Shown piece by piece: positions 19,271 through 29,631 of a DNA stretch of 64,000 nucleotides. This DNA comes from Cichorium intybus. Taxonomy: Eukaryota > Streptophyta > Magnoliopsida > Asterales > Asteraceae. Location: the NCBI GenBank assembly GCA_023525715.1, contig CM042013.1:80248494-80312493 (forward strand). Reading direction: 5' to 3'. The translations under genes and the position numbers were made by a program. Below the pieces are notes generated by a model, which ran no database searches, was not told where the DNA came from, and worked only from the letters and a program-made list of their open reading frames with translations. Within the stretch, counting starts at the first letter, position 1; each line of letters begins with the position of its first letter.

Positions 19271-20585
19271 TGTTGATAAATAACGATAGCTGATCTCCAC
19301 GAACAAGGTTTTTTAAGCCTATTACCGTGTGACAGATATGTATTTTATCTATACTATGCGGAATAAATAAGAGTTGCGGAATAAAATAAAATGGTAAATC
19401 TAAACTAGACAGTATTTAAATAGACAGAAAGCGGTAAATAAAGTAAAAGTTAGAAGTTAGAGGTTAGATGTAATAAACGCCATTATCAACGATAACGTGT
19501 TTTTACAATAAATAAAAAGGTTAGAAGTTAGAAGTTAGAAGTTGGATGTAATAAACGCCATTATCAACGATAACGTGTTTTTACAATAAATAAAAAGGTT
19601 AGAAGTTAGAAGTTAGATGTCTCGGTTAAATACAGTCCACATATGTTTTCGTTGTCACGGTTCAATTCGGGTGTATTGGAAGTTTGGTACAGTTGATTTA
19701 TTACAGTTTAAATAAATCAATAACGACACATATAATTTTAAAGGAACTTATCGATAGTTGCGGAAGATAGCGTTTTTCTTGATATGTCGATTTCTTGTTC
19801 TTCACGGTAAGATGAGGTTTTGGTGATTTTTGGTGTCGTGTAGAGGTTGTTTAGAGGTTTGGAGTTTGGTGTCGGGTAAGGGTTGTTTGGAGGTTTGAAG
19901 TTTGGTGTCGGGTGGAGGTTTTGATTCTTGCGGTTTTGCGGTTTGATCCTCGTTGCCAAATGCAGAAATATCAAAATTTTGAGGATTCTGGTCGTGGATA
20001 TGCTTTGAGGATAATAAGAGTATGTAGTGTTGTGTGTAGAATTCAGCAAGATGAAGCATCTATTTATAGTCTGTTCCAGCGGAGATCGGGTCGCGATCTT
20101 TATGGGATCGGGTCGCGATTTCGAGTGGTTCCCGCTTTTGTGCTGGCCACTACCCGACTCGGTGGAGTTGGTCGCTGAGATCGGGTCGCGATGGGATAAA
20201 GATCGGGTCGTGATCCTGGTCGGGTCGCGATGGGTGGAAGGTAGGGTCGCGATCTCGTCGGGTTGCCATAGGCTCGCGATCCTTGGTCGGCAAAGCGTCA
20301 TTTGTTTGTCACTTAGATCGGGTCGCGATCTGGGTTGGATCGGGTCGCGATCTGCACTGTTCCAGCCTTTTTCTTCTTTTGTTTTGATTTTCTTCATTTT
20401 GCGACACATGAGCTGTTGGGACGCGATTGCTGTCGCTGGGTGACATTTTTGCTCTTTGGTACATAGCGTCATTTTCTCCGGTTTGGTTGAACTCGATTTT
20501 ACGCAACCTGAAATAAACTGTTAATAAAACATTTCGACTTATTTCAGTGATGGTCACATAAAAACATAAAAAACTTTATTCAACA
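19271..20585 (-). repeat. SIRE-1 5' LTR
   Basis: 1,315 bp, the same length as the 3' LTR and nearly identical (five substitutions seen). Followed on the left by the primer site and on the right by target duplication GGCTC. TATA box on the minus strand at about 20061-20072. Confidence 0.92.
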
Positions 20586-20590
20586 GGCTC

Positions 20591-21781
20591 TCAAGCTGGT
20601 ACTATAGGCCCATAGTCTGGTAGTCATCGACTTTCATCGGCAAACACGTAAAGCACAAATAATCACATTATTACAAAAAGTAATAACGACTATCTACGCA
20701 TGTAACATCACGCATAGAATAGTGAAAAGACTCACATGATTTGCGACCTTAAGCTAGACAGTACTCCACGTGATTGCCCTCAGATCCCGACAATACGCAC
20801 TTCCTAACAAGGATAAATCCCACTTAAAACTTCCTAAATCCCGAACTGGATAAAACTATAAGACCGGCATCCAAAATCCTCAAGTTTGACCAAAAGTCAA
20901 ACTGGTCAAAAATTCAACAGACAACTGTCAAAGTCAACAAATGTCAACCAGGCATATTAGCGCCGCTAATCATCCCTCAACTCATAAAAACGAGAATTCT
21001 AACGACCAATCATAGCCAACAAGCTCATGGTGACAAATCTAGTCCTAAAATGAAGATTAACATACTTGAACTTCATCCAAAACCACATTAAGACTAGGCT
21101 AAGGTTTTTCTCAAGGATTCAGAAGCTAAAGGGAGAAGAACTCATCCCCTTAGTTCCTAGATCCCACCTCAATCCAAGAAATGGAGCCATTATCGTCTTA
21201 TAGAGCTCATGGAGAGATTTATGACTTCATTATAACCATAACTCATAGGACAGAGAATAGAACACTTACAAGAGTCCTAAAACAATGAGCAATTCTGATA
21301 TCCTTCAACAACCAACCTTCCTAGTACTCTTGCTCCTTGTTCTCTCCCAAACATCCTTCAAAACTCATAGCATGAACCAAGAACACAAGAGAAAGCTTGA
21401 GAGAGCATTCGAAGGTGTTCCCAGGGGCTAGAAATGAAGAAAAACGGATCTCAAACGAGTTATACCCTTAAAAATGACTTTGAACCACGAAAATGTGGTT
21501 TTATCCCGCCCAGACGACATTAGCGGCGCTAACTTCAAAGTTAGCGTCGTTAACTGCAGGCCTAGGCAAAGTCACCATCGCGTCCAGTCTGTACACGCGA
21601 CGAATCCGGACCTGCCAGGTTAGCGTTGCTAACCATAGGGGTAGCGGCGCTAACTTCATTTTTTCCTATTTTCTTATTTATGATTTCTTATTAAATGCCA
21701 TCCTCTCGATACTTGGTTCCGGGCTTTACACTTTGACTCTTTAAAACTCAGAACTTGACTTTTCGAGAGTAGGGTCTTACA
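20591..21781 (-). repeat. Gyp-A 3' LTR, second piece
   Basis: Continues the Gyp-A LTR after SIRE-1 and ends ...GGGTCTTACA. The segment 20951-21250 matches the 5' LTR remnant at 49290-49690 (TCCCTCAACTCATAAAAACG and onward). It contains GC-rich palindromic phrases such as TTAGCGCCGCTAA (20960) and TTAGCGGCGCTAA (21521, 21641). Confidence 0.8.
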
Positions 21782-24700
21782 ACTCTCCCTCACTTAATGA
21801 GATTTTGTCTCCGAAATCCTTTCCTTACTTGCCCTAGTCGCGCCCCAGCAGTTTAATCATCCTAGGGTTAATTACAGCCTTACTTAACCGAACCCAAAAA
21901 GGTCTCGCAATCAACTTTGACAAGATTAAGGACACTTAAATCCTTACATGCCAGAAATTTCCGAACAAAAGGTCTTACCGCAGAACCTCGAAGATTCACA
22001 AAAACCCTACGCCGACTCCTTTGGACCAAATCCACACCCTACCGCTCGAGAACCACACCGACCGCCATGCGCCTAATCTATGCTGTCCCGTAAGTTCAGA
22101 CACTCACCCTCGGAGTATCTTACAAAGCCCTATACCTAGCAATTTAATTACACTATTTCAAAAGTCACCAACGCATAACACCATGTCACTATACCAGCTC
22201 GACTTCCACACAGCCAATACTTCTCAAGGGAGATACTCAACGGTATCTCGGTCATCCAAACCCGGTCTGAACTTTAACACGCTAGCTCTCCTAATCGTTT
22301 TCCCTAGATTGGTTATCCAACCAATCCCTAACGCCTCACCTGGACCTCCACTATTATCTAGCGCTTTATACACGACTGATTCATCATTTGAAAGGAAACA
22401 AAATACTCAACTCTAGCATTCCCAATGGTAAAGAATAAAGGTGCTCGTACTTCCAACGAACGAGCACACTAATAACCATCTCTTCCTCACGCCTTCCCGG
22501 TTGCTCTACTACACGCGCCACCGCTACTACTTAACCCAAACGAGAACAGACGAACGAACTTGAGCATTATCACTTCGAAGAATTCACCAACGATCACCCC
22601 AGCTCTTATTCGATCAAATTAACGGTAGCCCAACGACTAACCCAACTCCACCAGAAACTCTACCACTTAACGAAAACCCCAACTTCTTAAGACTAGCACT
22701 AAGCAATCAACCTTTTAATCGCAACTATAGGTAATTCCAATTGATCCTAACACGCATAAGGATACTCAACAAACAACCTGCCAATCAAAACGAATAACCG
22801 ATCACTTCCAACTCAGCAACCGAACAACACCAGACCGACCGTAAAAACCGTTACCCGAACGGAACACACACGATCACGATCAACAGAGTACCATCATATT
22901 CAACCTTCTTAATCACCGATGCAATCTTCCTACTCCACGTCGTAATTTTTGACTTGCCACAGACCCTCGGTCTCTTCCATAGTCCAGCACTCGGCGGTCA
23001 TCTACAAGTGACCTTACAGACTCGACTCAACCTTCAAACCACCAGATGTTGAACCCGCAACAATCCTCGAATAATGACGATGAAGTACCCACAAGCTCGC
23101 TTCTATTGCATACGGAAACGTGACACCTGGTCAAAATTCCGTACCGTACTCTACTTGAGATAACTTCCATTGACTCCACACTTCTTAACCGAAACTCTCT
23201 ACCACATAAAAGAACATCCTTACCTTAACAATGCAACCTGCCTCCGTTGATCCCCTTTATCCCAGCACCAACAATGAAGCCTACACGAGGCGATCAATAA
23301 AATAGGAGATATCAACCAAATGCTCACAGCCCAATGAAGTGCTCTAACACATTTCTTTATTCTTTACTCCAACAGTTCTCCCCCACTTAGGGTTTGAGCC
23401 CACTACTCGCTGACCCAACAGCCACTGCCGTTCCACTGGCAGTCTACCCTTTACTTACCGACAACACCACAAACAACCACTTGTCTTCACTCGCACGCTC
23501 GAAATAGATCCCGACCATTTACCCAAAAACTCAGAACCAAAACAAGGCAACTAAGCGTGAAAGCGATAAAAGCAGAATTGCAAAAACGTACCGACAACGA
23601 CCGAAGAGGTTTCACCTCTACATTCAGCTGCTAAGCACCACCTTCTAATTTTGGGTCCTCTAACTTCACCTGACAAACACCCTCACGTTTCGGAACAACA
23701 AAACCCAAATTCTGACTAGCATCCCTTGACAATCCCAGATAACTTGCCCTGACGTGGCCAAACTGATTGCATGAAATACAAAACTTCACCTCCAGCTTAC
23801 CGTCCCGACGGTAAGGGTCCTCCACTCTATCTGAAACTACAGCTCGAAACTTCTTCTACAACGCCTGTCCCAATTCCTGATTCTGCCTCTTCTGCCCTAG
23901 CCGAGCATCGTGCTCGATCTCCCTCGATGTCGCAGCAGACTCCATCTCAGCAAAATCCTGCCGTCGAGGAGCGGCCACAAACCCACTGATCTCCTTCCTC
24001 ATCATAGTCTGGCACCGAGCCATCATCTCCTCCTCCTTCATGGCAAACAGTTCCTCAAACATCGCTAACATCTCCGACTTAACCGATTAAATCACTGGAG
24101 GAAGCATCTCGAACACAGCCCTAGTCACCTCCATGCCGACCAAATCTTGAACATCCTCATCACTCATCTCAGGCCCAGCCCAGCCTCACGAACTCGACCC
24201 GAGTCCCGTATCATTTCCTCTTAGATCGTCTCTCCTTATTCTGAAATCCGACAAGGAATGAGTTACAACACTCTTCAAGCATATAACACGTACGATTCCC
24301 TCGTCTACAGACTCCTTAGGTCCCTCAGGTCTTTCTTTGTCCTAGGTACGAATCCTATGTTTCCAATAGTACGGGCCCTTGTACTACTTTCCACACCTGT
24401 TCGTACTTGTTCCGAAGATTGTCCCGGTTCCCTAAGTTGCCTCACTCCCTTCTAAAGGGCAATCGGATATCATCCAAACCACCCTGCACCGAAGTGCCTA
24501 ATACTCTTCCTAGTCTACCTAGGAATTCCACATCTCATCCACACCGCAAGAACTTCTGCTCGTACCGTTAGGTCGTTTTATGAACGCGTAATTGTATGCA
24601 ACAAGAATAGATAGACTGTTGAATAGATGTCCCTACCTCAAAGTCACAACTAAACAATGAACAACCAGTAAGGCCAGTTCAAGAATTCTAAGACTATCCG

Positions 24701-25266
24701 GTTCTTTTATATACAATTCTAAAACATTCCATCATCTTCCTAACAGTATAAGCATAGGTCCAAAAAGGTACACAGATTTAGCACATAGCACATAACACAC
24801 AGTAAGCAACACACTAGGCAAAAGGCATCCCTATGGTCCAGGCCAATTCTATCATGCAATTTCCTAAGCGGATCCTTAGCCTATTTCTAGCATATATAAT
24901 CACATTAGCACATAATATCGTGGGTATTTTGGGAAATAACACTTACTTGAGCTTTGGCCGACTGTACGCATTGCATCTCATTCTTTCCAAAACGCATTGT
25001 CCATTAAAAGTCATAAGTCAGATGTGTGTACCATGTTTCAAATCCCCAAGCAACAACCAAACAAGAAAATGCAAGGGAATCTTCCACATGTTATTCAACC
25101 CAACTACTTAGAAGGTTTATTTAAAACCAGTCTTTCTTTCGAAAATCATTTTAGAAAGTCTTCAAATCCTCGGTTTGAGTTTGGAATCCCAGTCACGTTC
25201 ATCCAAATCCTCGGAATCACATTCATGTTCATCCAAATCCCTCAAACGAAGGCTTTGGTACCAACT
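21782..25266 (-). other. Gyp-A internal region, largely unrecognisable
   Basis: Starts with a polypurine tract (minus AAGTGAGGGAGAGT, about 21782-21795) and ends at a primer-site remnant (minus TGGTACCAAAGCC, about 25252-25264; two changes from TGGTATCAGAGCC). In the 3,485 bases between I recognise only a gag remnant (23631-24071). No RT or integrase motif could be read in 21800-23600 or 24100-25250; this is too short for a full gypsy gag-pol, so the copy is deleted or non-autonomous. Confidence 0.6.
23631..24071 (-). pseudogene. Gyp-A gag remnant with damaged zinc knuckle
   Basis: Two overlapping minus-strand stretches. The upstream one (24071-23856) begins MLAMFEELFAMKEEEMMARC, a charged helical stretch. 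The downstream one (23825-23631) contains KFCISCNQFGHVRASYLG, which fits the C-x2-C-x4-H-x4-C knuckle of retroviral-type gag with the last Cys changed to Tyr. The two are in different frames. Assignment to gag is by motif and position between primer site and polypurine tract. Confidence 0.5.
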
Positions 25267-25428
25267 TGTAAAGTCCCAAATTTCGTAATAAATTTTTCAT
25301 TTTAAAAAGAACTTAGATATAATAAAATATTTGCCACATGTAAAAACCCTTCAAATTAAAACTTAGTATTTAAACGTATAAAACGTATTTATCAAAACAT
25401 TTAAAAACATTTACAACTAGGCAAATTA
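25267..25428 (-). repeat. Gyp-A 5' LTR, first piece
   Basis: TGTAAAGTCCCAAATTTCG..., aligned with 9094-9250. It is cut at AGGCAAATTA by Cop-E; the LTR resumes at 49290 with GATTAGTGCCGC, and the restored junction resembles GGCATATTAGCGCCGC in the other LTR (20949). Confidence 0.75.
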
Positions 25429-25789
25429 TGTTGGATTAAGGTGTCAAAGCCATAACTATAATTGATACATATGCTTGAATTGATGGCAGCACAGTCCTTT
25501 TGGGTTGCCCTCATAACCTAGCAAAGGACACGATTGCTTGTAGAGAGAGAAATTAATATATTATGAGGATAATATATTGATCAGAAAAGGAATATTTAAT
25601 TTGTTGATATATTATGAGAATAATATATTAATTAGAAATTATAATATTTAATTGATGATTAATCATAAATTAATTTGGAATTAATTTTTGGATTAATTGG
25701 ATTAATTAAATGTGCACGGGTTGAGTTATAATTGTTCAATAGTTGAGCAATAGATAAATAAATATATATGGATATATATTTGGACGATA

Positions 25790-25870
<81 letters not shown>

Positions 25871-26304
25871 GAAATATATATACATATATGAGAGTTTTGC
25901 TTATTTATGGTAATGATAAGTGTATTGACTTGTATGATAAAAAGGCTTATCATATCAAGGGTACAAATATGACAACTATAAGCCATATGACTTATCAGTT
26001 TGAGACTATAAATAGAGGCTTCCCCCACCCTCATATTCACGCCAGAAAAAGGTGTCCCTCCTCCCTCTCTCTAGCCTTTCTTGCTTGCTAAGTTTTGGGT
26101 GTGAGCCATTAGAGGCATTTCACTTGTGATGCTTGCTTCCAAAAGATCAAAAGATCAAAAGGTATGTTTTCTTTATGAGTTTTTGAATATACCTTTAGTG
26201 TTCTTGATATGTTCTTAGTTATAGGTTCAATAATGAAAACATAGATCCTTTAAGGTGCATGTGAACTTAAGAGCTTTAAGTTTATAGTTGCTTAAAACCC
26301 ATCA
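25429..26304 (+). repeat. Cop-E 5' LTR
   Basis: 876 bp; TATA box TATAAATA at 26007-26014 ahead of AGAGGCTTCCCC; includes a TA microsatellite (25793-25868). The partner LTR is 922 bp. Confidence 0.88.
25793..25868. repeat. (TA)n microsatellite, about 76 bp
   Basis: Pure alternating AT tract in the U3 part of the LTR, about 140 bases upstream of its TATA box. The equivalent tract in the 3' LTR is about twice as long. Confidence 0.97.
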
Positions 26305-27503
26305 GTGGTATCAGAGCTTAGAATGTTTTCTATTGAATTGCTGTAATAGAAGAACTGTTATTAGGGTTTATTAGATTTAAACCCATGGCCCAAGGGTGTC
26401 GACTTGTGGCTAGGGTTTTAGATACCCTAGCCTCTACCCTTGTTATTCATGAAAATAAGGAGACCTTTTAAGGGTTTTTCTATTTTTGGTAAATGTGATT
26501 ACTTAATAAATGGAAACCCTTGGCTTTTATTTTAGATAACTTGGTCGGCAAGGAATAGGATTAAATTAATTAATTTAATTTGTTAATTCTCATGTGATTT
26601 AATTAATTGTTAATTAAAAGACAGACATTAAATCACTTTAGGTTTTAATTTAAATTTTAATTAAAATTGTTTTAATTTCGAAAATTTAAAATATAGACCT
26701 AAATATTTTAAAATATTTAAAATACACCTTATGCATATTATTATTAAAAGTTAATGCCTATATGTATAAGATTAATTCAGTCAAATCATTAGTATGCCTC
26801 ATTTAGAAAACTGGTCTATAAGGGGGGATTAGGAAAGTGCCTATAAAATGGCGGTTGAATAGGTGTCCACTCTCACCCACCGCTCCCTTGATCAGTGGAA
26901 TGTCGTTAGCAGAACGGATTTGATAGGACAAACCTAATCTCATTAAAAGTATAATGCTATTAGTGAAAAAGTATTAGAACCTTTAAAATCCCAATATAGT
27001 TACTTTAGGAAAATGTGAAAAGGATGCTAATCCATGAAATTGCACATTGCACTTTCTGGGTCGTTAGTGGCGCGTGTGTGGTTTACCGGCACATTAATAG
27101 GGACCCATAAAAGTTAGTAATGAGTATCTTGTGATTTATCATTGTTGATGGATCATGTTTATATAACCAGCACATCAATCGAGATGATAAATAACATTGA
27201 GGTTACCACAAATTGCATGGTTATTCACGTCTTATTTGTGATCCTCGGCATCCCAGTCACAAATAGAAGAGCATAATCCGAGATTAAACATGCCATTGAC
27301 TTCGTTTAATGAAACTCACAGATATAGGAATTTCATAAGACTGGAATTCATAAAAGTATAGCTACCTTAATCACCATTATGTTGTGATTACGACATCCCT
27401 CTTCACACCATAGTTGGGGCATTTTGGGTCCTAGCCTTGTTACATAATAATGGGGTAATTATTTAAATGGATTAAATTAAACTAATAAATTTTGATTTTA
27501 TAG
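26305..27503 (+). other. Cop-E primer binding site and 5' leader
   Basis: TGGTATCAGAGC (26306-26317) follows the LTR by one base and matches the initiator tRNA-Met primer site. The ~1.2-kb untranslated leader that follows is homologous, inverted, to the Cop-D leader (57854-58937). Confidence 0.8.
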
Positions 27504-27710
27504 ATGTCTAATGCCAGTGTCAACTCTCCTCCTCCTCCTCCAACACTTATTCCTGAGAGCTTCAGGAAGTACCTTTTAAATATGAATAAGCTGACTAGAT
27601 TGAACTACGTAGATTGGCTTCGCCAGTGGAAACTGGCTATGAGATATGTAGGAAAGCCATATCTGATCGAATGTCCACTTCCCCGCCTACCGAAACAAAG
27701 CATCACACCG
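27504..27710 (+). pseudogene. Cop-E gag, N-terminal exon-like piece (split by Ath-1)
   Basis: ATG at 27504 opens MSNASVNSPPPPPTLIPESF, KYLLNMNKLTRLNYVDWLRQ and MRYVGKPYLIECPLP, a typical copia gag N-terminus; the same start is seen in Cop-D (MSEASVNSPSSPPSPISESF). The reading is broken after 69 codons by the Ath-1 LTR at 27711. Gag resumes at 44086. The two parts are not in phase once the insertion is removed, so an older frameshift also exists. Confidence 0.85.
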
Positions 27711-28660
27711 TGACGACGCATAGTAATATCAAGTATTTTAGTCATCATAGAGCCCTATCCTTCGTGAAATATATATCATAAACTGTTATATACTCACGTT
27801 TTTGTGTCTAGTGCTTGTGTGCGAATTTAGTGAAATACAAGGGTTAAATACGTGCAAAATGGTCAAGTTTGGATTGAAGTCTACTTTCAGCAAATGCACA
27901 CACGCGTCGCGGTTTAGAAGACACACGCGCCGCGAAAAGTCAAAGATCGGATCAGAAGTTTGAATTTAAAAAGCGGATATCGGGGTTACAGATAAGGATG
28001 TGCCGCCGATTTCGTTCTTGCACGTCGCGTTCAGGCAATTTTCGCAATTATAAATAGAGGCTTCCGGTTCGTGTTTTGGAAGCGAAGACCCGACCTTTGA
28101 GTGGAACTCAGGCACCTTTGACTCGTATTTTCGGATTTCAGTGATCGATAGTTGGTATTTTCATAGTTTTAGTTTATTTTCGTATTTTTGGTTTTGTTTA
28201 TCGCGTGTTTCCAATGGTTCTGGATTGTAGAACTCATTGGATCATGTTGATTCTGGATTTTCAGACCATAGTTAGAAACATTTGGCTCGATTTTGTTTTT
28301 AGTTTAAATGCAATCATTCAGTTTTGGTTACTGTTCTGTTTCGGTTTACGTTTAAGTTTATTGTTTATTTGATCGTTGTTTGTTATTGGGTGATTCTGAC
28401 TTTCAGAGTATACCTCGGGGCCAGAACGTTTTGTTGGTTTGGATCGGGATTTGGAATTAAATAGTTCGGTAATCGTTAGTTTATGTTTTCAATAGTTTTG
28501 TTTTATTCGGATTTTGTGAAGTGTATGGAACGCCACCAGCTATAGAGTTACAATGACACTATAGTTTTATTAATTCTTGACACAGACTTTAACCACTGAC
28601 TCCACGGACCGCCCCTTACTTCCACTTAGCTAGTGTGCTCGTAAGGTATTAAATCTTGTA
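27711..28660 (+). repeat. Ath-1 5' LTR
   Basis: About 950 bp, TGACGACGCATAGTAATATC...TTAAATCTTGTA, the exact end blurred by a T run. TATA box TATAAATA near 28050. The R/U5 side carries CG-rich words (ACGCGTCGCGG, CGCGCCGCG, 27900-27945). Several per cent diverged from the 3' LTR by eye. Confidence 0.85.
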
Positions 28661-28664
28661 TTTT

Positions 28665-28682
28665 TGGCGTCGTTGCCGGGGA
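28665..28682 (+). other. Ath-1 primer binding site (tRNA-Asp type)
   Basis: TGGCGTCGTTGCCGGGGA, one change from the TGGCGCCGTTGCCGGGGA typical of Athila elements. Confidence 0.85.
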
Positions 28683-28781
28683 GTTGTGCGCTTGAAGTAC
28701 TGTGTTAGTGGTATTTTTAGTTTTTTTTAGTTTTTGATTTGATTTAGTTTTTGTTTTCTGACGGTCGTTTGCACCTCGTGC

Positions 28782-29631
28782 ATGCGTACACATCGAGGTG
28801 AACAATCGTCACCTCTTCTTTTCGATTCTGAGATTGAACAAACTGCACGTAGAAATCGTGTGCGTAGACGGTTAGTCAATATGAGTTTAGATGATATTAC
28901 AGTCGAAGATATTACCAATGAGCCGACAGGCGAGGTAATAGGGCAGCCATATGTGCCCCCGGTTTCAGTAAATCTTAATGGAGCCTCTACTAGTAGTGGT
29001 GGTGGTGTAGTTTCAGCCCTAGTGGAATTCCTGCATCTGCTGTGTTAACATGGGGAGTGCTGACTCGTGATGGTACCCCGTGTCCACGTCAGCCAGTGCA
29101 AATTTCCCAACCACAACCACAACAACAACCACCACCTGCTCGTAAACCTCAACCACCCATTCTACAATTACAACCACAACCACAAATGCAACCACAGCCG
29201 CAACAACAGCAACAGTACCAGGTCCAAGCTAGAGACCAAGGATACGATGAAGAGGACGAGGGTTGGATGCCAAACAACCCTGTCAACCAGAATCAACAGT
29301 GGAATCGAAGTTAGGGACCTCCGCGACAACAACAATAGCAATAGGAATCAATGGCAGGGGCAACAATATTACAACAATGAATGCACAATACCGGTAACTT
29401 CGTTCCGTATTTGTATTTTGCTCAACCGATTGGGCAATCGGTTGCGTCGCACTTCCATCCGCGGAAGTATGATGATGCATCGCCAATCTATTTTCCAGAT
29501 AATGTTGAAAGTCAAATTGAGATTAGGCCTCAGTTGCTAGGAGTGTTACCAGAATTTAGGGGATATAGACAGGACGACCCATACAACCACTTGCATGAAT
29601 TTTTAGCGATGGCAAATGCCAATATCCCTAG
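28782..29631 (+). pseudogene. Ath-1 gag, N-terminal part (frameshifted, split by Gyp-B)
   Basis: Starts MRTHRGEQSSPLLFDSEIEQ, the usual Athila gag opening, and continues to about 29046 where a TAA ends the frame. A Gln/Pro-rich linker follows in another frame (29042-29314), then from 29381 the gag core: SHFHPRKYDDASPIYFPDNV, IEIRPQLLGVLPEFRGY, DDPYNHLHEFLAMANANIPS. Gyp-B interrupts it at 29632, and gag resumes at 38019. At least two frame changes make it non-functional. Confidence 0.85.

Larger units (their letters stand above)
9540..20585 (-). mobile_element. SIRE-1, Sirevirus-type copia with inverted gag-pol body
   Basis: Flanked by identical 5-bp target duplications GGCTC (9535-9539 and 20586-20590) and by two 1,315-bp LTRs that differ, by my reading, at only five positions with no indel, so the insertion is young. 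The minus orientation follows from the primer site (19257-19268), polypurine tract (10855-10866) and RNase H (12332-12949). The gag and pol frames (12948-18267) nevertheless run on the plus strand. Two additional partial LTR copies (18264-18766, 18767-19116) fill the gap between the pol end and the 5' leader. Sirevirus assignment is inference from the RT/integrase wording, the very long gag and the same-frame gag-pol. Confidence 0.85.

Noticed and set aside
22430..22462. Small hairpin GTGCTCGT...ACGAGCAC as a regulatory RNA
   Set aside because: An 8-bp stem in a decayed gypsy internal region, with no further support.
25726..26091. Frames on both strands encoding long IYIYIY runs (also 48706-48969)
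   Set aside because: Translation of the TA microsatellites; not a gene.
28997..29540. 157-codon plus-strand frame rich in His and Asn
   Set aside because: Out-of-frame reading of the Gln/Pro-rich linker of Ath-1 gag.
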